In this document: piece after piece, positions 29,670 to 40,306 of the stretch
Layout: each line of letters begins with the position of its first letter
Numbering within the stretch: position 1 is the stretch's first letter
Assembly: GCA_032164245.1 (NCBI GenBank)
Contig: JAVMKO010000007.1
Span: 2,728,001-2,792,000 of the forward strand
Reading direction: 5' to 3'
Source: Sternotherus odoratus
Lineage: Eukaryota; Chordata; Testudines; Kinosternidae
Length of the DNA: 64,000 nucleotides
Notes under the pieces: model-generated
Databases searched by the model: none
What the model saw: only the letters and a program-made list of their open reading frames with translations
What the model was told of the DNA's origin: nothing
Position numbers and translations under genes: made by a program

Positions 29670-32600
29670 GTAAGTGCTTTTTCCACCACCTGAAGGACAC
29701 ATGCAGCCTGATTCTCCGTTACATTACAGCTACCTTACAGTGTACTGGTGTACAGACACTTTAAAGTGCACATTGATGTAATTTGCAGTGTAAAGGAGCC
29801 TTGCTCTAAAAGAGAATTGGACTCCTTGTGTCAGCACTGATGTGACTGCATTCCTGTAGCATATAGCACTGTCTTCCTCTCTGTTTAAATGGGAACACTG
29901 TCACGTGACTGCAAAAAGTTGTGTGCCAGACACGTTTAGTATTTCTCCTGGAGTCTGTACAGTAAGTCTCACAGCTCCTATTTCTGCCTGCTGTACAATG
30001 TGAGTAATTTTAGCCACACTTTCGAACACTGTATGAATCGAATCATTGCCAATTCTTTTGATATTCACTGCATGTACACTTCGAGTCTTTCTGGATGATT
30101 CTGTATCTGTAGCTACAATTACCTCAGATTTAATTTAGATATTCTAGGCTAAACACTCAAGCTAAACTGCTTTCTCTGTTTGTATTGGAAAAACTCCACT
30201 CAGCATTTTATTTTCTGGATGCAGCAGCAAGAAGTAATATCTTCTAGGGGTCAGCCCCATTTCTTCCTCCTGTTTGGTGATAAGGACATTTGCCTCCTCC
30301 CCCAGCTAGTCCTGGGCCAAGCACAGTAAAGGTGTCCATTTCTCTCAGTTCTTGTTTGGATTACTACAAATCCTTGCCTTTATTTCAGGAGTGAGAGGAG
30401 ATGCTACTCCTTGCATCTTGATAAATGTAAACCTCCCAGATCATGGGCTGTCTTTTGGATGCCATTTTTAGTTAAAAGGAGGAGTCTCTTTATCACCAAA
30501 ATTGTGCAAGAATCTGTTCAAAAGCAGATTTTGAAGTGGGCAGAAAAACTAAACAGAATTAAAGTCTAGACTATGAACAATTTCTCCAAGGCTCTAGCTG
30601 AGTTTTATCTTTGTTTTTATCAGGAAATCCAACACGCCTAATTTTTTAACTTGTTTATTTAGGAAATGCAAACAGCTTTACAGATCATTACCAAACATGT
30701 TACCAAAGTACATGATTCATTATGAACACATCTCTTGTTTAGAGTATCTTTAGGCAACAGCACAGTTGTAATGCATTTTCAACGTTTCTGGGAACATTTT
30801 ACAACTGAGAATTTTGTCTTAACAAAAGCAAGTCCTCATACGTGCTACCATTCAAAGAAATTTGTCAGATGCAAATGCGGGCAAATCTATTGAATAAATA
30901 TTTGCTTACTACCTAAGTATCTTTGTCCTGTGTCTGCTGGGTGGTGTACATACTTGTTGTGTTTACTCTTCCATAACATCAAAAACTTCCAGTATTTCTC
31001 AGAGCCATTCCTCACCCCTGCCAACCCTGTTGCCAGTCTAGGAGCTATTAATAAATGAATGATTTTTGTTCTTGGTAATCTGTTTAACGGCTTCCTAGCA
31101 GGAGTGTCTGCATCTCAGTCCAAAACCAAAACCTACTCCTCTGGAGGACGTTCTACCCAAATCTATTCCCTCTGATCCTACATGGACTCATTCTTAGTTG
31201 AAGTGTGTGTGCGCGCGCATGTGTGTGTCACAGATGGAAAATAATGTTATCTTTAACTTTTTCAGTCTCAAATACAGCCTTGCCAAAGCATGGGTATGAA
31301 CTTACAGAGCTACTGACCAAAAGGGAAGGCAGCATTTGTCTGGCATTTCTGTTTAACCAAGCACCACTTTTGGGATCAGTTGGGAAGAGGCTCTGGGCCT
31401 GGAAGATCCTCTCCTCTACCATATTGAAAGGCTTTTAAAAATCACAGGACAAACTTGCATGCTATTTCCTCAGTTTTTGAAAACTTGGACATGCCAGACT
31501 AGTATGAAATTACTAAGAAAGGGGGAGAAAAGCAGATGTTATTAAAGTAAATGAAGACAGTTTCTTGGCCATATGCTGTTAATAACTTTCAGAAACAAAG
31601 CCAAACTTAGTTTGACTTGAGATGGGCGTTCCATTCATTTGTCTTTTGCTTGTCTTGCTAAAATGTGGGGAAATGTTTGAGTTGCTGTGTCAATCACTTC
31701 AGCACCCACTTCCAGCTCGTGTCTCCCAGGAACTTTGCAGAATACACGTGGAGTTTTCCAACCACTCCAAGTCTCTTTTTTTGTTGGGTGGTAAAAAGCA
31801 GTTCCGTATTCCTGAGCCAATCAGAAAAGGGTGATTGCCCTGCATAGGAGGGAGAGGTTGAGGTGATTAGTTGTGAGAAAGAGGTGTGTTTGTCCAGAAG
31901 TTTAACAAAATGGTCAATTCTGTTTAGAGAAATTGACAGTAGGTGGAATAAGCTTCAGCATGTTTTTTGCCACAACTGTGAAAATAGGCACTAGCTTGAA
32001 GGCCAAAAGGATAAAGCAGACTGTAGGCAAATGGTACCTTACCCAGTCCTGGAGCACTTGCACTTTTAAACTTGTCAGGAAAAAAACAAAATTTCTCCTC
32101 CCCGTCTTGTTTAAAGCTAATAAAGTTTAAGTCTTGTCAGAGGGCTCTTTCTAACAGACTTTAAAAACGCAACTTGAAAAAACATTATCAGAGCTCAATA
32201 CCTGCCCAAGGCTGTCCCCTTCCTCTCCTCCCCCCATGTATTTTGCAGAGCAGGGAGCTGTCTGGTAAATAGGGGGTGAGCAGATAGACATGCTGTAGGG
32301 AGCAGAAAGGAGGGTATCCTGCAGGAGGCAATCCCATGTAGCCTCAAGCTGCCTTGGTTCTTTCCTTGCCCAAATCCTATCCCATCTGAAAGTGTCTCAA
32401 AACTTTTCAAAAAAGATACTTTGAGTCTACTCACTAATTGGAAAGTCACTTATTTACATGGATTTGGAAACCTGCAGTATGTAAGTATTTATAGAAATCA
32501 GCTATTGGTTAAATAGTCTTCTCTCTTACATTTAGGCACATCCCTTGTAGTTTCAAAGTATTTTTGTATTTTTTAAAAAGAAAATTAAAAAGGAAAAAAA

Positions 32601-33088
32601 TCCAGATAACTCCATGTGAAGGTAGAAGGTACATCTCAGCAACTTGAGGGTAAAAAACAAACAAAAAAATCCCTACAAATTGTTTGTTTTTAAAAGAAAT
32701 ATGAGAGCCAGGAAATTCATCATTGCAGTGAAGTTGGAAAAGAAACCAAAATGTGCCCTAAATGTGTTTCCGTATCAAACCTGAATAACCTTTATTCTGA
32801 TCCTGTGTTGATTCTTTGAGGGCCATAACTCTGACAGCCTTATCCCAATGGGCAGCCTTATTCCAATGAACAGTCTAATCTTACCAGTCATCAAACATCG
32901 TAGAATGCTTTCCTCTTAACTGTACAGTTGTCATGCAGATTCTGGCTGCCTTTACAGCCACAGGAAAAGACTTGCTTTACAGCTTCCCGATGAGCCAACT
33001 CTCATTTCAAAGGGCCATTATCCTCTGGGCTACATTAAGATGCCATGAGCTACTAGTTATGCAAGAAGCAGAGCCTGCATTTCTACAC
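29670..33088. other. Long unique intron-like stretch
   Basis: About 3.4 kb, AT-rich, with no recognised repeat. There is a short GT/GC run at 31204-31230. No frame is convincing as an exon. Confidence 0.4.
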
Positions 33089-33462
33089 TTAGACCATGGT
33101 TACACTTCCAGGATTATAGCGCTTTTGGTTATAGCGCGTCCCATATACAGCAATAGGTATTGCGCTAGAGCGTGTGCACACTCAGACCCGCCAGCGCTAG
33201 AGCATGGCCACATTTGCGGCACTTCAGGCGGCATTAGGAGCAGCGCAATAGGGCAGGTATCCCACAGAGCACCTCTTCCCAATCTGGCACAATGCCTTGT
33301 GGGAAGGGGGGCGTCACTTGTGGGCATTCTGCGTCCTGTTTCAACTCCCCGTGATGCTGTGTGTCATATCCCAGCAATCCCTGTGTTTCCGTCCACCTCA
33401 GGTGCCCTCTTTCAACGGTTTCAGCAAGGCACGCTCCGTCGTCCGTTTTTTCATGTGCCGTA

Positions 33463-33579
33463 ATGGATCGCGAACTGCTGAGGAGCATGCTGGCGAGTGT
33501 CACCAGCACAACTCTCTGCGCAGCGGAGTTCATTCTTGACAGGGAAGGTGACAGTAGTGATGGGTCTGAAGAAGACTAG
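33463..33579 (+). CDS. Short leader frame in phase with Harbinger transposase
   Basis: ATG at 33463 starts a 38-codon acidic leader (MDRELLRSMLASVTSTTLCA, ending DSSDGSEED) that stops at TAG 33577-33579. It is in the same frame as the transposase that continues from 33598. Only this one stop separates them. It could be a mutated N-terminus of a longer transposase, a read-through stop, or an upstream frame. The leader's ATG context is moderate (A at -3). Confidence 0.5.
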   Translation: MDRELLRSMLASVTSTTLCAAEFILDREGDSSDGSEED

Positions 33580-33597
33580 CTTGAGCCGAGGAATGCA

Positions 33598-34710
33598 TTG
33601 GACACTAAACTGATCGTCGCTTTAACGGACATGCTCACAACCGTGGAACGCCGCTTCTGGGCACGGGAAACGAGCACTGAATGGTGGAATCGCATCGTCA
33701 TGCAAGTGTGGGACGATGAGCAGTGGCTGCAAAACCTTCGCATGACAAAAGGCACTTTCATGGGACTGTGTGCTGAACTCGCCCCCGCCCTGCAGCGCAA
33801 GGACACCAGATTGAGAGCTGCCCTCCTGGTGGAGAAGCGGGTGGCTATAGCACTCTGGAAGCTGGCCACCCCAGACAACTACCGATCGGTGGCCAACCAC
33901 TTTGGGGTGGGAAAGTCAACCATTGGAGTTGTGTTGATGCAAGTGTGCAGGGCCATTCATAGCTGCCTGCTACGAAAAATCATGACTCTTGGTGACGTGC
34001 GTGACATCGTGGCTGGCTTTGAACAGATGGGTTTCCCTAACTGTGGAGGGGCGATCGATGGGACCCATGTACCTATTCTGGCGCCCGCTCACCTAGCAGA
34101 CGAGTCCATTAACCGAAAGGGGTACTTCTCCATGGTTCTTCAGGTGCTTGTGGATCACCGTGGGTGTTTTACTGACATTAATGCAGGCTGGTCGGGAAAG
34201 GTGCATGACGCACGCATCTTCCGCAACACCGGCCTCTTCAGGAAGCTGCAAGAAGGCACTTTTTTTCCAGACCAGAGGATCCCCGTGGGGGAAGTTGAAA
34301 TGCCCATTGTGATTCTTGGCAACCCCGCTTATCCTCTAATGCCCTGGCTCATGAAACCCTACACAGGGAGCCTGGACAGCAGCCAGGAAAGGTTCAACTA
34401 CAGGCTGAGCCGCTGTCGAATGACTGTGGAGTGTACTTTTGGGCGTCTCAAGGCGCGCTGGCGATGTCTTTATGGGAAGCTAGACTTGGCAGAGGGAAGT
34501 ATCCCCGCGGTTATTTCCACGTACTGTGCCCTACATAATCTTTGTGAGTGGAAGGGCGAAGGCTTCACTCTGGCATGGTCCTCTGAGGTTCAACAGCTGG
34601 AGGCCACGTATGCACAGCCAGAGAGCAGGGCTCTTAGAGGGGCCCAGCGCGAGAGTACAAGGATCAGGGATGCCTTGAGGGAGCATTTTGAGGCTGAAAG
34701 CGAGTTCTAA
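33598..34710 (+). CDS. Harbinger (HARBI1-like) DDE transposase
   Basis: 370 open codons without a stop. Residues 85-120 (ALWKLATPDNYRSVANHFGV, then GKSTIG) form the helix-turn-helix typical of the family. The DDE nuclease follows: D154 in GGAIDGTHVPI, D193 or D204 in FTDINAGWSGKVHDARIF, and E278 in RMTVECTFGRLKARW. HARBI1-type proteins are about 350 residues, so the length fits. The true start is unclear: the open frame begins GTG-less at codon GAC/ATG-like context (MDTKLI uses a non-ATG codon, TTGGAC), and an in-frame ATG leader lies upstream behind one TAG. The enzyme cuts and joins element ends with its Myb-like partner. An intact core suggests a young insertion. Confidence 0.9.
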   Translation: MDTKLIVALTDMLTTVERRFWARETSTEWWNRIVMQVWDDEQWLQNLRMTKGTFMGLCAELAPALQRKDTRLRAALLVEKRVAIALWKLATPDNYRSVANHFGVGKSTIGVVLMQVCRAIHSCLLRKIMTLGDVRDIVAGFEQMGFPNCGGAIDGTHVPILAPAHLADESINRKGYFSMVLQVLVDHRGCFTDINAGWSGKVHDARIFRNTGLFRKLQEGTFFPDQRIPVGEVEMPIVILGNPAYPLMPWLMKPYTGSLDSSQERFNYRLSRCRMTVECTFGRLKARWRCLYGKLDLAEGSIPAVISTYCALHNLCEWKGEGFTLAWSSEVQQLEATYAQPESRALRGAQRESTRIRDALREHFEAESEF

Positions 34711-34830
34711 TGGGAATTGCAGAGGGAAGGAGGGAGGGTGCATTCTGTTAATAGGATAAGGCATTTGCTTATCTATAGCCATTAGATATATATGTGCACT
34801 GAATAAAAAAACCCATTTATTAAAAAGAAT

Positions 34831-35427
34831 TCATTTATTGAACAGCTTTTTCAGATTTTGAAATAAAAGTTGAAAAAAGTGAAATGTGTGAGAGAGGAGG
34901 GGGGTGCAATTGGGGTGGGAAGGGGTCAATCGGAGATTGGTGTATGTCCTGGCCTCATACCCTCCAATGCCCTTCGAGTTGCTGTGTTCCCCCAACCACA
35001 TTTGCTGAGGGTGACAATGCTTGTTATTAGGGGTTGAGTGCAGTGGATAAGGGTCCTGGGTCTGTGGGTTGGTCGGTGAAGAGAGGGGACTTGGAGGCAG
35101 CTGAGGGTGGTAATAACCAGGCAGCTGTTGATAGTGGCCCAAAGGGGACAGAGGGCCAGAAGGGGAAGGGTTGGGGGGCAACTGAAAATGGGGGCGGCGA
35201 GCACGGTGCTGCTGCTTCTCCTGCACGGCGGCGATCCGCTGCAGAGTCTCTACTTGCAGCTCTAGTAATATAAACAGCTTGTCAGCACGCTTTTCAGCAT
35301 GCTGCTCGCGAGCCATCTCCCTCAACTGGATCTGTTCATCCCTCCGCTTGCTCTCCTTCTCCCTCCGCTTGCTCTCCTTCTCCCGCCACTCCTGGGCAAC
35401 GCGATGCTCTGTTACAGTCTGTTGCAT
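34831..35427 (-). CDS. Harbinger Myb-like partner, C-terminal coiled-coil segment
   Basis: Minus-strand frame of 198 codons. Residues 1-70 are a charged coiled coil (VAQEWREKESKRREKESKRR, REMAREQHAEKRADKLFILL, ELQVETLQRIAAVQEKQ). A proline/glutamine-rich tail follows. Such a coiled coil usually follows the Myb/SANT domain in these proteins, so this is probably the second exon or the frame-shifted continuation of the gene at 36758. The AT-rich 3' part after residue 170 may be beyond the real stop. Function by analogy: dimerisation. Confidence 0.65.
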   Translation of the reverse strand: MQQTVTEHRVAQEWREKESKRREKESKRRDEQIQLREMAREQHAEKRADKLFILLELQVETLQRIAAVQEKQQHRARRPHFQLPPNPSPSGPLSPLGHYQQLPGYYHPQLPPSPLSSPTNPQTQDPYPLHSTPNNKHCHPQQMWLGEHSNSKGIGGYEARTYTNLRLTPSHPNCTPLLSHTFHFFQLLFQNLKKLFNK

Positions 35428-36279
35428 AACTTGTTGTAAAAGATCTTCCTTGCTCTTTCATGGTCTCTTTCTAATCCTCCTCAGCTTCTCAGCTGCAGAT
35501 AAGACTGACGGTGATGGGGTGTTCAAGGTCGAAACTACGGAAAGTCAGTGCAAAATTAAAACAGAGGATTCCCTTGTTCACAACAGACAGTGCTATGATT
35601 CCCCTGCATTCCAAGTTTCTCTGTCCCGTTTGCCTGTCCCACACACAGCTAGAGCACACAGAGAGCAACGGAGCCCTTACCATGGTGAGTTGTCTCAGGA
35701 TGCAGGAGGACTGATTGTTTCCCTGCCTTGCTGTCCTATGGCTTGGGGGAAGTGGAGGGCATTTGCGGGAACCATACTCGGAGCACTATCCCAACATTCT
35801 CTGTATAGGTGTTCGTGCTGGAAGATATCTCGCTGCTGCGGGTGACGGAGGAAGAAAGGGAGGCATTCTAATGAGATGCGGCTTTCGGCCAGGGCCATAT
35901 GCAGCTTGCCTCTGTGCAGCAATGCTCCACCCACCCCTCATAGAACAGTGGCGGGGACTAGTGACCGTGGCCGGGACAGGGACCGCGCTGGGTCTCCCGA
36001 GAAACCTGCGCAGGCACATTGCACGAGCTCTTATTGAGACGTTTGAAGAAGTCACTGATGACGATTACTGTGATGTGATAGACTGCATCAATGCACTATT
36101 CCACATGTAGGCAAGCATGCAGCAAGCATCCCTTTCCACCCTCGCCCAAGTTGCCTGCCTTCCCTATGGAAAAGTAGCTGTACCTGTGCAATCCGCTACT
36201 GCTGCCCTGCGCCCGCAACCGCCGGATGCTGTGGCTGGCTCTGGCTGCACTCCGGGTTTGAGAAGAGTTCCTGGCTGCA

Positions 36280-36758
36280 TGTGTCCTGTGACTCCTCCGT
36301 GCCCTGGGTCGCGGCCGCGGCCACTGCTTCCTCCTCCTCCTCCGCCTCTCCGTCCTGCTCCTCTCCATCATCCTCCTCTCCCCACCCCCTTCACTGGTGG
36401 GCTGGGAAGAAGTGTCCTGGGTGGTCGATGGAGTGCACGTTGGATCACCACCAAGTATCACGTGCAGCTCCTTGTAGAATTTGCAAGTCACAGGGGCTGC
36501 CCCAGAGCGGCTGTTTGCGTCGCGAGCTTTGCGATAGGCAATCCTAAGCTCCTTTACTTTTGCCCGGCACCGGTCATGGACTCTTTCCGTCATGGCCCGT
36601 GCTATCAGGACATATGTATCGTAATTCCTGCAGCTAGACCGCAGCTGAGACTGGACAGCCTCTTCCCCCCAACAACTGATGAGGTCCAGCACCTCGCCAT
36701 TGTTCCACGGTGAAGCTCGCTTATTGCGAGGAGGCATGGCACGTGGAGCCATGGCCAA
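36280..36758 (-). CDS. Harbinger Myb/SANT-like DNA-binding protein, N-terminal exon
   Basis: Minus-strand frame beginning MAMAPRAMPPRNKRASPWNN. The trihelix (Myb/SANT-like) domain spans residues about 12-95: tryptophan in SPWNNGEVLDLISCWGEE, then YDTYVLIARAMTERVHDR, then KVKELRIAYRKARDANSRSG. It is followed by CKFYKELHVILGGDPTCTPS and an acidic-to-basic low-complexity tail. In Harbinger systems this partner binds the subterminal repeats and carries the transposase into the nucleus. The frame stays open to 36096 but the arginine-rich stretch after about residue 130 looks like a frame slip at the GA-rich run near 36320-36380, where the usual sequence would be acidic. The remainder of the protein probably lies at 34831-35427. 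Confidence 0.8.
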
Positions 36759-37149
36759 GAAAAATAGTTACCTGCAACGATTGCCGGAGGAGCACTCCAC
36801 GCCTGGCTGGAGCAAACAGGAAGGGGATTTTCAAATTTCCCTGGGAATTTAAGGGGCGGGTCTGACGTGTGGTCACCTGAGGACGTGACAGAAGAGTTTG
36901 AAAGTGATGACCAGAGTGGCTCAGACGAGAATTATGGGCCAGGCTGGAGGCTAATTAACGCGCAGTGGGTGTCCACATTCGCGCTGTAGTGCTACAGCCC
37001 TTATTCCCCGTGTGGAGGTGGATTACCACGAGCGCTATAAACTTGGACTTATAGCGCAATTCGTGCCTTGCCAGTGTGGACGGGTAGGGACTTATAGCGC
37101 TCCTGGAGGCTTTATAGCGCTATAAAGTGCCAGTGTAACCAAGGCCTTA

Positions 37150-38195
37150 CAAACCTGAGCCTCAATCATGGCAATGATGGTGCTTACTAGGTTAACCTAT
37201 GCTCATGTTATGTGACAGAACATTGCACTACAGCTATTGTTTGTACAAGCTCAATTCCTTCTGTACCCTGAGACCGTCAATTGGTCACCTTATGTAAAGA
37301 AAATATAAGAATACTTTTCTCACACACTTGACTAAGCACTGTGCTTGTCTCACTAATCTTTTTGCCTGCCTGTGCTCTCTTCCTTTACCCCACTGCCTTT
37401 CTCCACATTGGTTCCTCTTTTTTCCTGCCTCCACTCCTCTCAACAGATAGACCTCTCCTTCCCATCCCCCATGCCTACCTTCCACATCCTCCTTCCATCA
37501 GGTAATGTTTCCCTGAACCTTTGTTCTCCCTATATCCCTTCCTTATTGCCACATTCTATGCCATCCTTTCCCTTAGGTTCCACATGCTCACGTACATTCC
37601 AACCCTGGCTCCCCTCTCCCTACCTTTCTCCTCTGTACTGTCCCCTTAATCTAAAAACCTAATCAGCCATGACTTCATCATCTCTCATTCTTTCCACTCC
37701 CAAGGCAAATCTGGAAACCTGGATTTCCTTCTCTGAGGTTTCCCTCTGCAATTGTGCTCTCTCGGTGAGCCCCCAAACTTCCTTTTGAAAGCAGAGCATA
37801 TTCTTTATATATAAGTGGTTAATTGGAATGGAGAGAAAACACGAGGAGAATTCTATGGAATGTGGAATTAGGATTACAAAACTGCCCAAATTAAATGGGC
37901 GCATTCATGGGATTCAAATGCAAAATTTTTAAAGTGGTGAAGCTCAAGCCTCCATCTGTAAATTCATGACTTTGTCAGATGTATTTGAATCCACACGTGA
38001 ATGGATTTTCAGATAGTTACCCCACTGCAATACCGGATATATTAAAGAGTAGCAAGAGTTCTGAAACGTTAGAGTGGGACTGTTACAGTGTCTCATAGTT
38101 AACCCATGGAACTCATTGTCAAAAGATGCAGTGTGGCAATCATAGCTACATTTGACAGGATTAAACTTTTTTTTTATTAAATGAAGGATATAAAC
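37150..38195. other. Intron-like stretch, no gene seen
   Basis: 37330-37650 is pyrimidine-rich (CTTTCTCC, CCTTCC runs) and open on one strand, without protein features. The rest is AT-rich unique sequence. Confidence 0.4.
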
Positions 38196-38198
38196 ACC

Positions 38199-38535
38199 AT
38201 AATCATAGAATATCAGGGTTGGAAAGGACCTCAGGAGGTCATCTATGCCAACCTTTGCTCAAAGCAGGACCGATCCCCAACTAAATCACCCCAGCCAGGC
38301 CTTTGTCAAGCCAGGCCTTAAAAACCTCTAAGAAAGGAGATTCTCCCTTGGTAACTCATTCCAGTGCTTCACCACCCTCCCAGGGAAAAAGTTTTTCCTA
38401 ATATCCAACCTAAACCTTCCCCACTGCAACTTGAGACCATTACTCCTTGTTCTGTCATCTATAATGGTTGAGGCCATCAAACAGTGTCTAACTGAAGAAC
38501 CGTCCTCTCAGGCACATTAATGCCTTTCAATATGC
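38199..38535 (-). repeat. CR1 LINE 3' region
   Basis: A longer CR1 copy, reverse orientation: ATCATAGAATATCAGGGTTGG, AAAGCAGGACCGATCCCCAAC, TTCCAGTGCTTCACCACCC, CTAATATCCAACCTAAACC, ACTCCTTGTTCTGTCATC. About 335 bases, truncated before the reverse transcriptase. Confidence 0.9.
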
Positions 38536-38947
38536 AGTTACTTTCACCTTCCTCTGAAACATCTGGTACGGGCCACAGATGGACATGGGTCTGATCAAGT
38601 GTGGTAGCTCCCCTTTTGTTAGTCCCCCCTTCAGCGTGTTCCATGGCCAGTCCAGGACTGAATGCTGCAGATGTGAGGCTAGCTTCAGAATCAGCAATGA
38701 TGGACTAGAAATCCAGACTTCAACAAACAAAATAGGCTCCGAAGCATTATACTAACAATTCTATTGTTTTGTAAAAGGGCTCTGGAAACAACCTGATCTA
38801 AATCTGAAAACAGGGTGGTTAAAGTTGTTATAATAACTGGAAGCTGCTTTCGGTGTGGGAGATGATCACATTTTAGACTCAATAAACGCTGCAGCTCAGG
38901 GTCCAGGATATCACGGCAAGCCAGTTAAAGAAAAGAAGTTGAAAGTA

Positions 38948-39285
38948 CAGTAAACCCTCGATTTAATGGACCTCTATTTAACGGACTTCGGATGCAACGG
39001 ACAAAATTTCTGAGCAAGTCTGATGCATCCGAAATCCATTTCTGGCGGGCTGGCTGCTGGCTCCCGGCTGCCGCCCGGGTCACAGCAGCGGGCGGGCTGG
39101 CTGACAGGTCCTGGCTGCTGCCCCGGTCCCAGCAGCGGCCGGGCTGCGGAGCTGCCGCCCCGACTCTGTGGCGGGCAGGCTGCTGCTCCGACAGCTCGTT
39201 TTTTTTTTTTTAATTAAATAACGGACTTTTTGATTTAACGGACACCCCCTCGCCCGAATTAGTCCGTTAAATGGAGGTTTTACTG
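38948..39285 (-). mobile_element. Tigger-like Tc1/mariner MITE, second copy
   Basis: The ends CAGTAAACCCTCGATTTAA and TTAAATGGAGGTTTTACTG are inverted, flanked by TA (38946-38947, 39286-39287). The internal GC-rich repeat (CCGGCTGCCGCCCGGGTCACAGCAGCGGGCGGG) and the AACGGACAAAATTTCTGAGC segment match 3386-3769 in reverse. It has fewer internal repeat units and is about 45 bases shorter. Confidence 0.85.
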
Positions 39286-39589
39286 TATATTATTAAGGTT
39301 GTTGAATCAAGTGCTCAGGAGTCAGGAAGTGTCAATAAGGTAACAGTATTTTTATACTACAGCCTGGGAACTGAGACCGAGATCAAGGGCAAAATTTGCA
39401 AGAGAGTCCATTCATTTTTGATACCTGTTTTGAGCCACTCAGGGCTTGACTTTTTCAAAGGCACTGAGTATCCGTGATTCCCCGTGACTTGAATTGCAGT
39501 TGTGAGCACTCAGCGCTTCTGAAATTCAGGCCCCAAGTGCCTTGCGTTGGACACCCAGAAAATGAGGAACCCATAATTAGTGACCACCC

Positions 39590-39705
39590 TGTGAAAAGTT
39601 TGCTTTAAGTAACTTGCCCAGGGAACTCTGGTGGAGGCAGGATAGAATCTGATTCCCCCAGGACAGCATTCAGCTCCCTTAACCACAAAACTGTCCTTCA
39701 GCGCC
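39590..39705 (+). repeat. MIR-like ancient SINE fragment
   Basis: TAAGTAACTTGCCCAGGGAAC, GGCAGGATAGAATCTGATTCCCC and CCTTAACCACAAAACTGTCC follow the MIR tail pattern. Confidence 0.5.
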
Positions 39706-39709
39706 CTGT

Positions 39710-40298
39710 AATCCCCTGTCTCCTTCACTGTACACCTGGCAGCTTTGCAACAAATAAGGCAGGGGCACAGTGGTCTCCTTCACTGCACAACCCTGACTGA
39801 GCCCCAGTGTATGCTGTGGAAAAAATAGTACCCAGTCATACTATTAAACACTGTCTTATTAAGGACATGAATGGAGCGGGGCTGACGTAACATGGGAATT
39901 TGTGGCATAGCCAGGAATAGAACAAATATTTCCTGGGTCACAAGCCAATGCCTTAACCACAAGGCCACCTTTCTCCTGTTATAACTTTCTTCTTTTTATA
40001 TTGTTCAACCTCCTATGAGGAAACTCCTCATTCACTGGAGAACCCTGCTGAAGTGTCTGCTTAATATCCAGCTGCACCTTTACCAGCAACATCTCTTGGT
40101 TTAAGTCCCAAAAATATAGGTAGCCTTTGTGCCTGTCTACCTCAGTTGTCAGTGCCTGTAATGTTTTGTGAGATGGCTGATTGGTCCCAAGTCTGAAAAT
40201 AAAATGCATCTGAACATTTTTGTGTGTGATTTCTTTTGGGGTGGCTGCAAAATCCATAGTTTGTCACTAAATCCCGATGTGGGGAATATGATCATTTC
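39710..40298. other. Intron-like stretch, no gene seen
   Basis: Unique-looking sequence. No repeat family or exon recognised. Confidence 0.35.
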
Positions 40299-40306
40299 CT
40301 TTAGAC

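Larger units (their letters stand above)
33092..37146 (+). mobile_element. Complete Harbinger transposon
   Basis: The ends GACCATGGTTACACTTCCA and (inverse of the right end) GGCCTTGGTTACACTGGCA are terminal inverted repeats, flanked by TTA at 33089-33091 and 37147-37149, the 3-bp PIF/Harbinger duplication. TATAGCGC motifs repeat in both subterminal regions. It carries a plus-strand DDE transposase (33598-34710) and, in convergent orientation on the minus strand, a Myb/SANT-like protein (36758-34831). This is the standard two-gene layout of autonomous Harbingers. At 4055 bp it is about full size. Confidence 0.95.

Noticed and set aside
35715..36713. Plus-strand frames within the Harbinger
   Set aside because: Antisense to the Myb/SANT gene; the minus strand has the recognisable domain.
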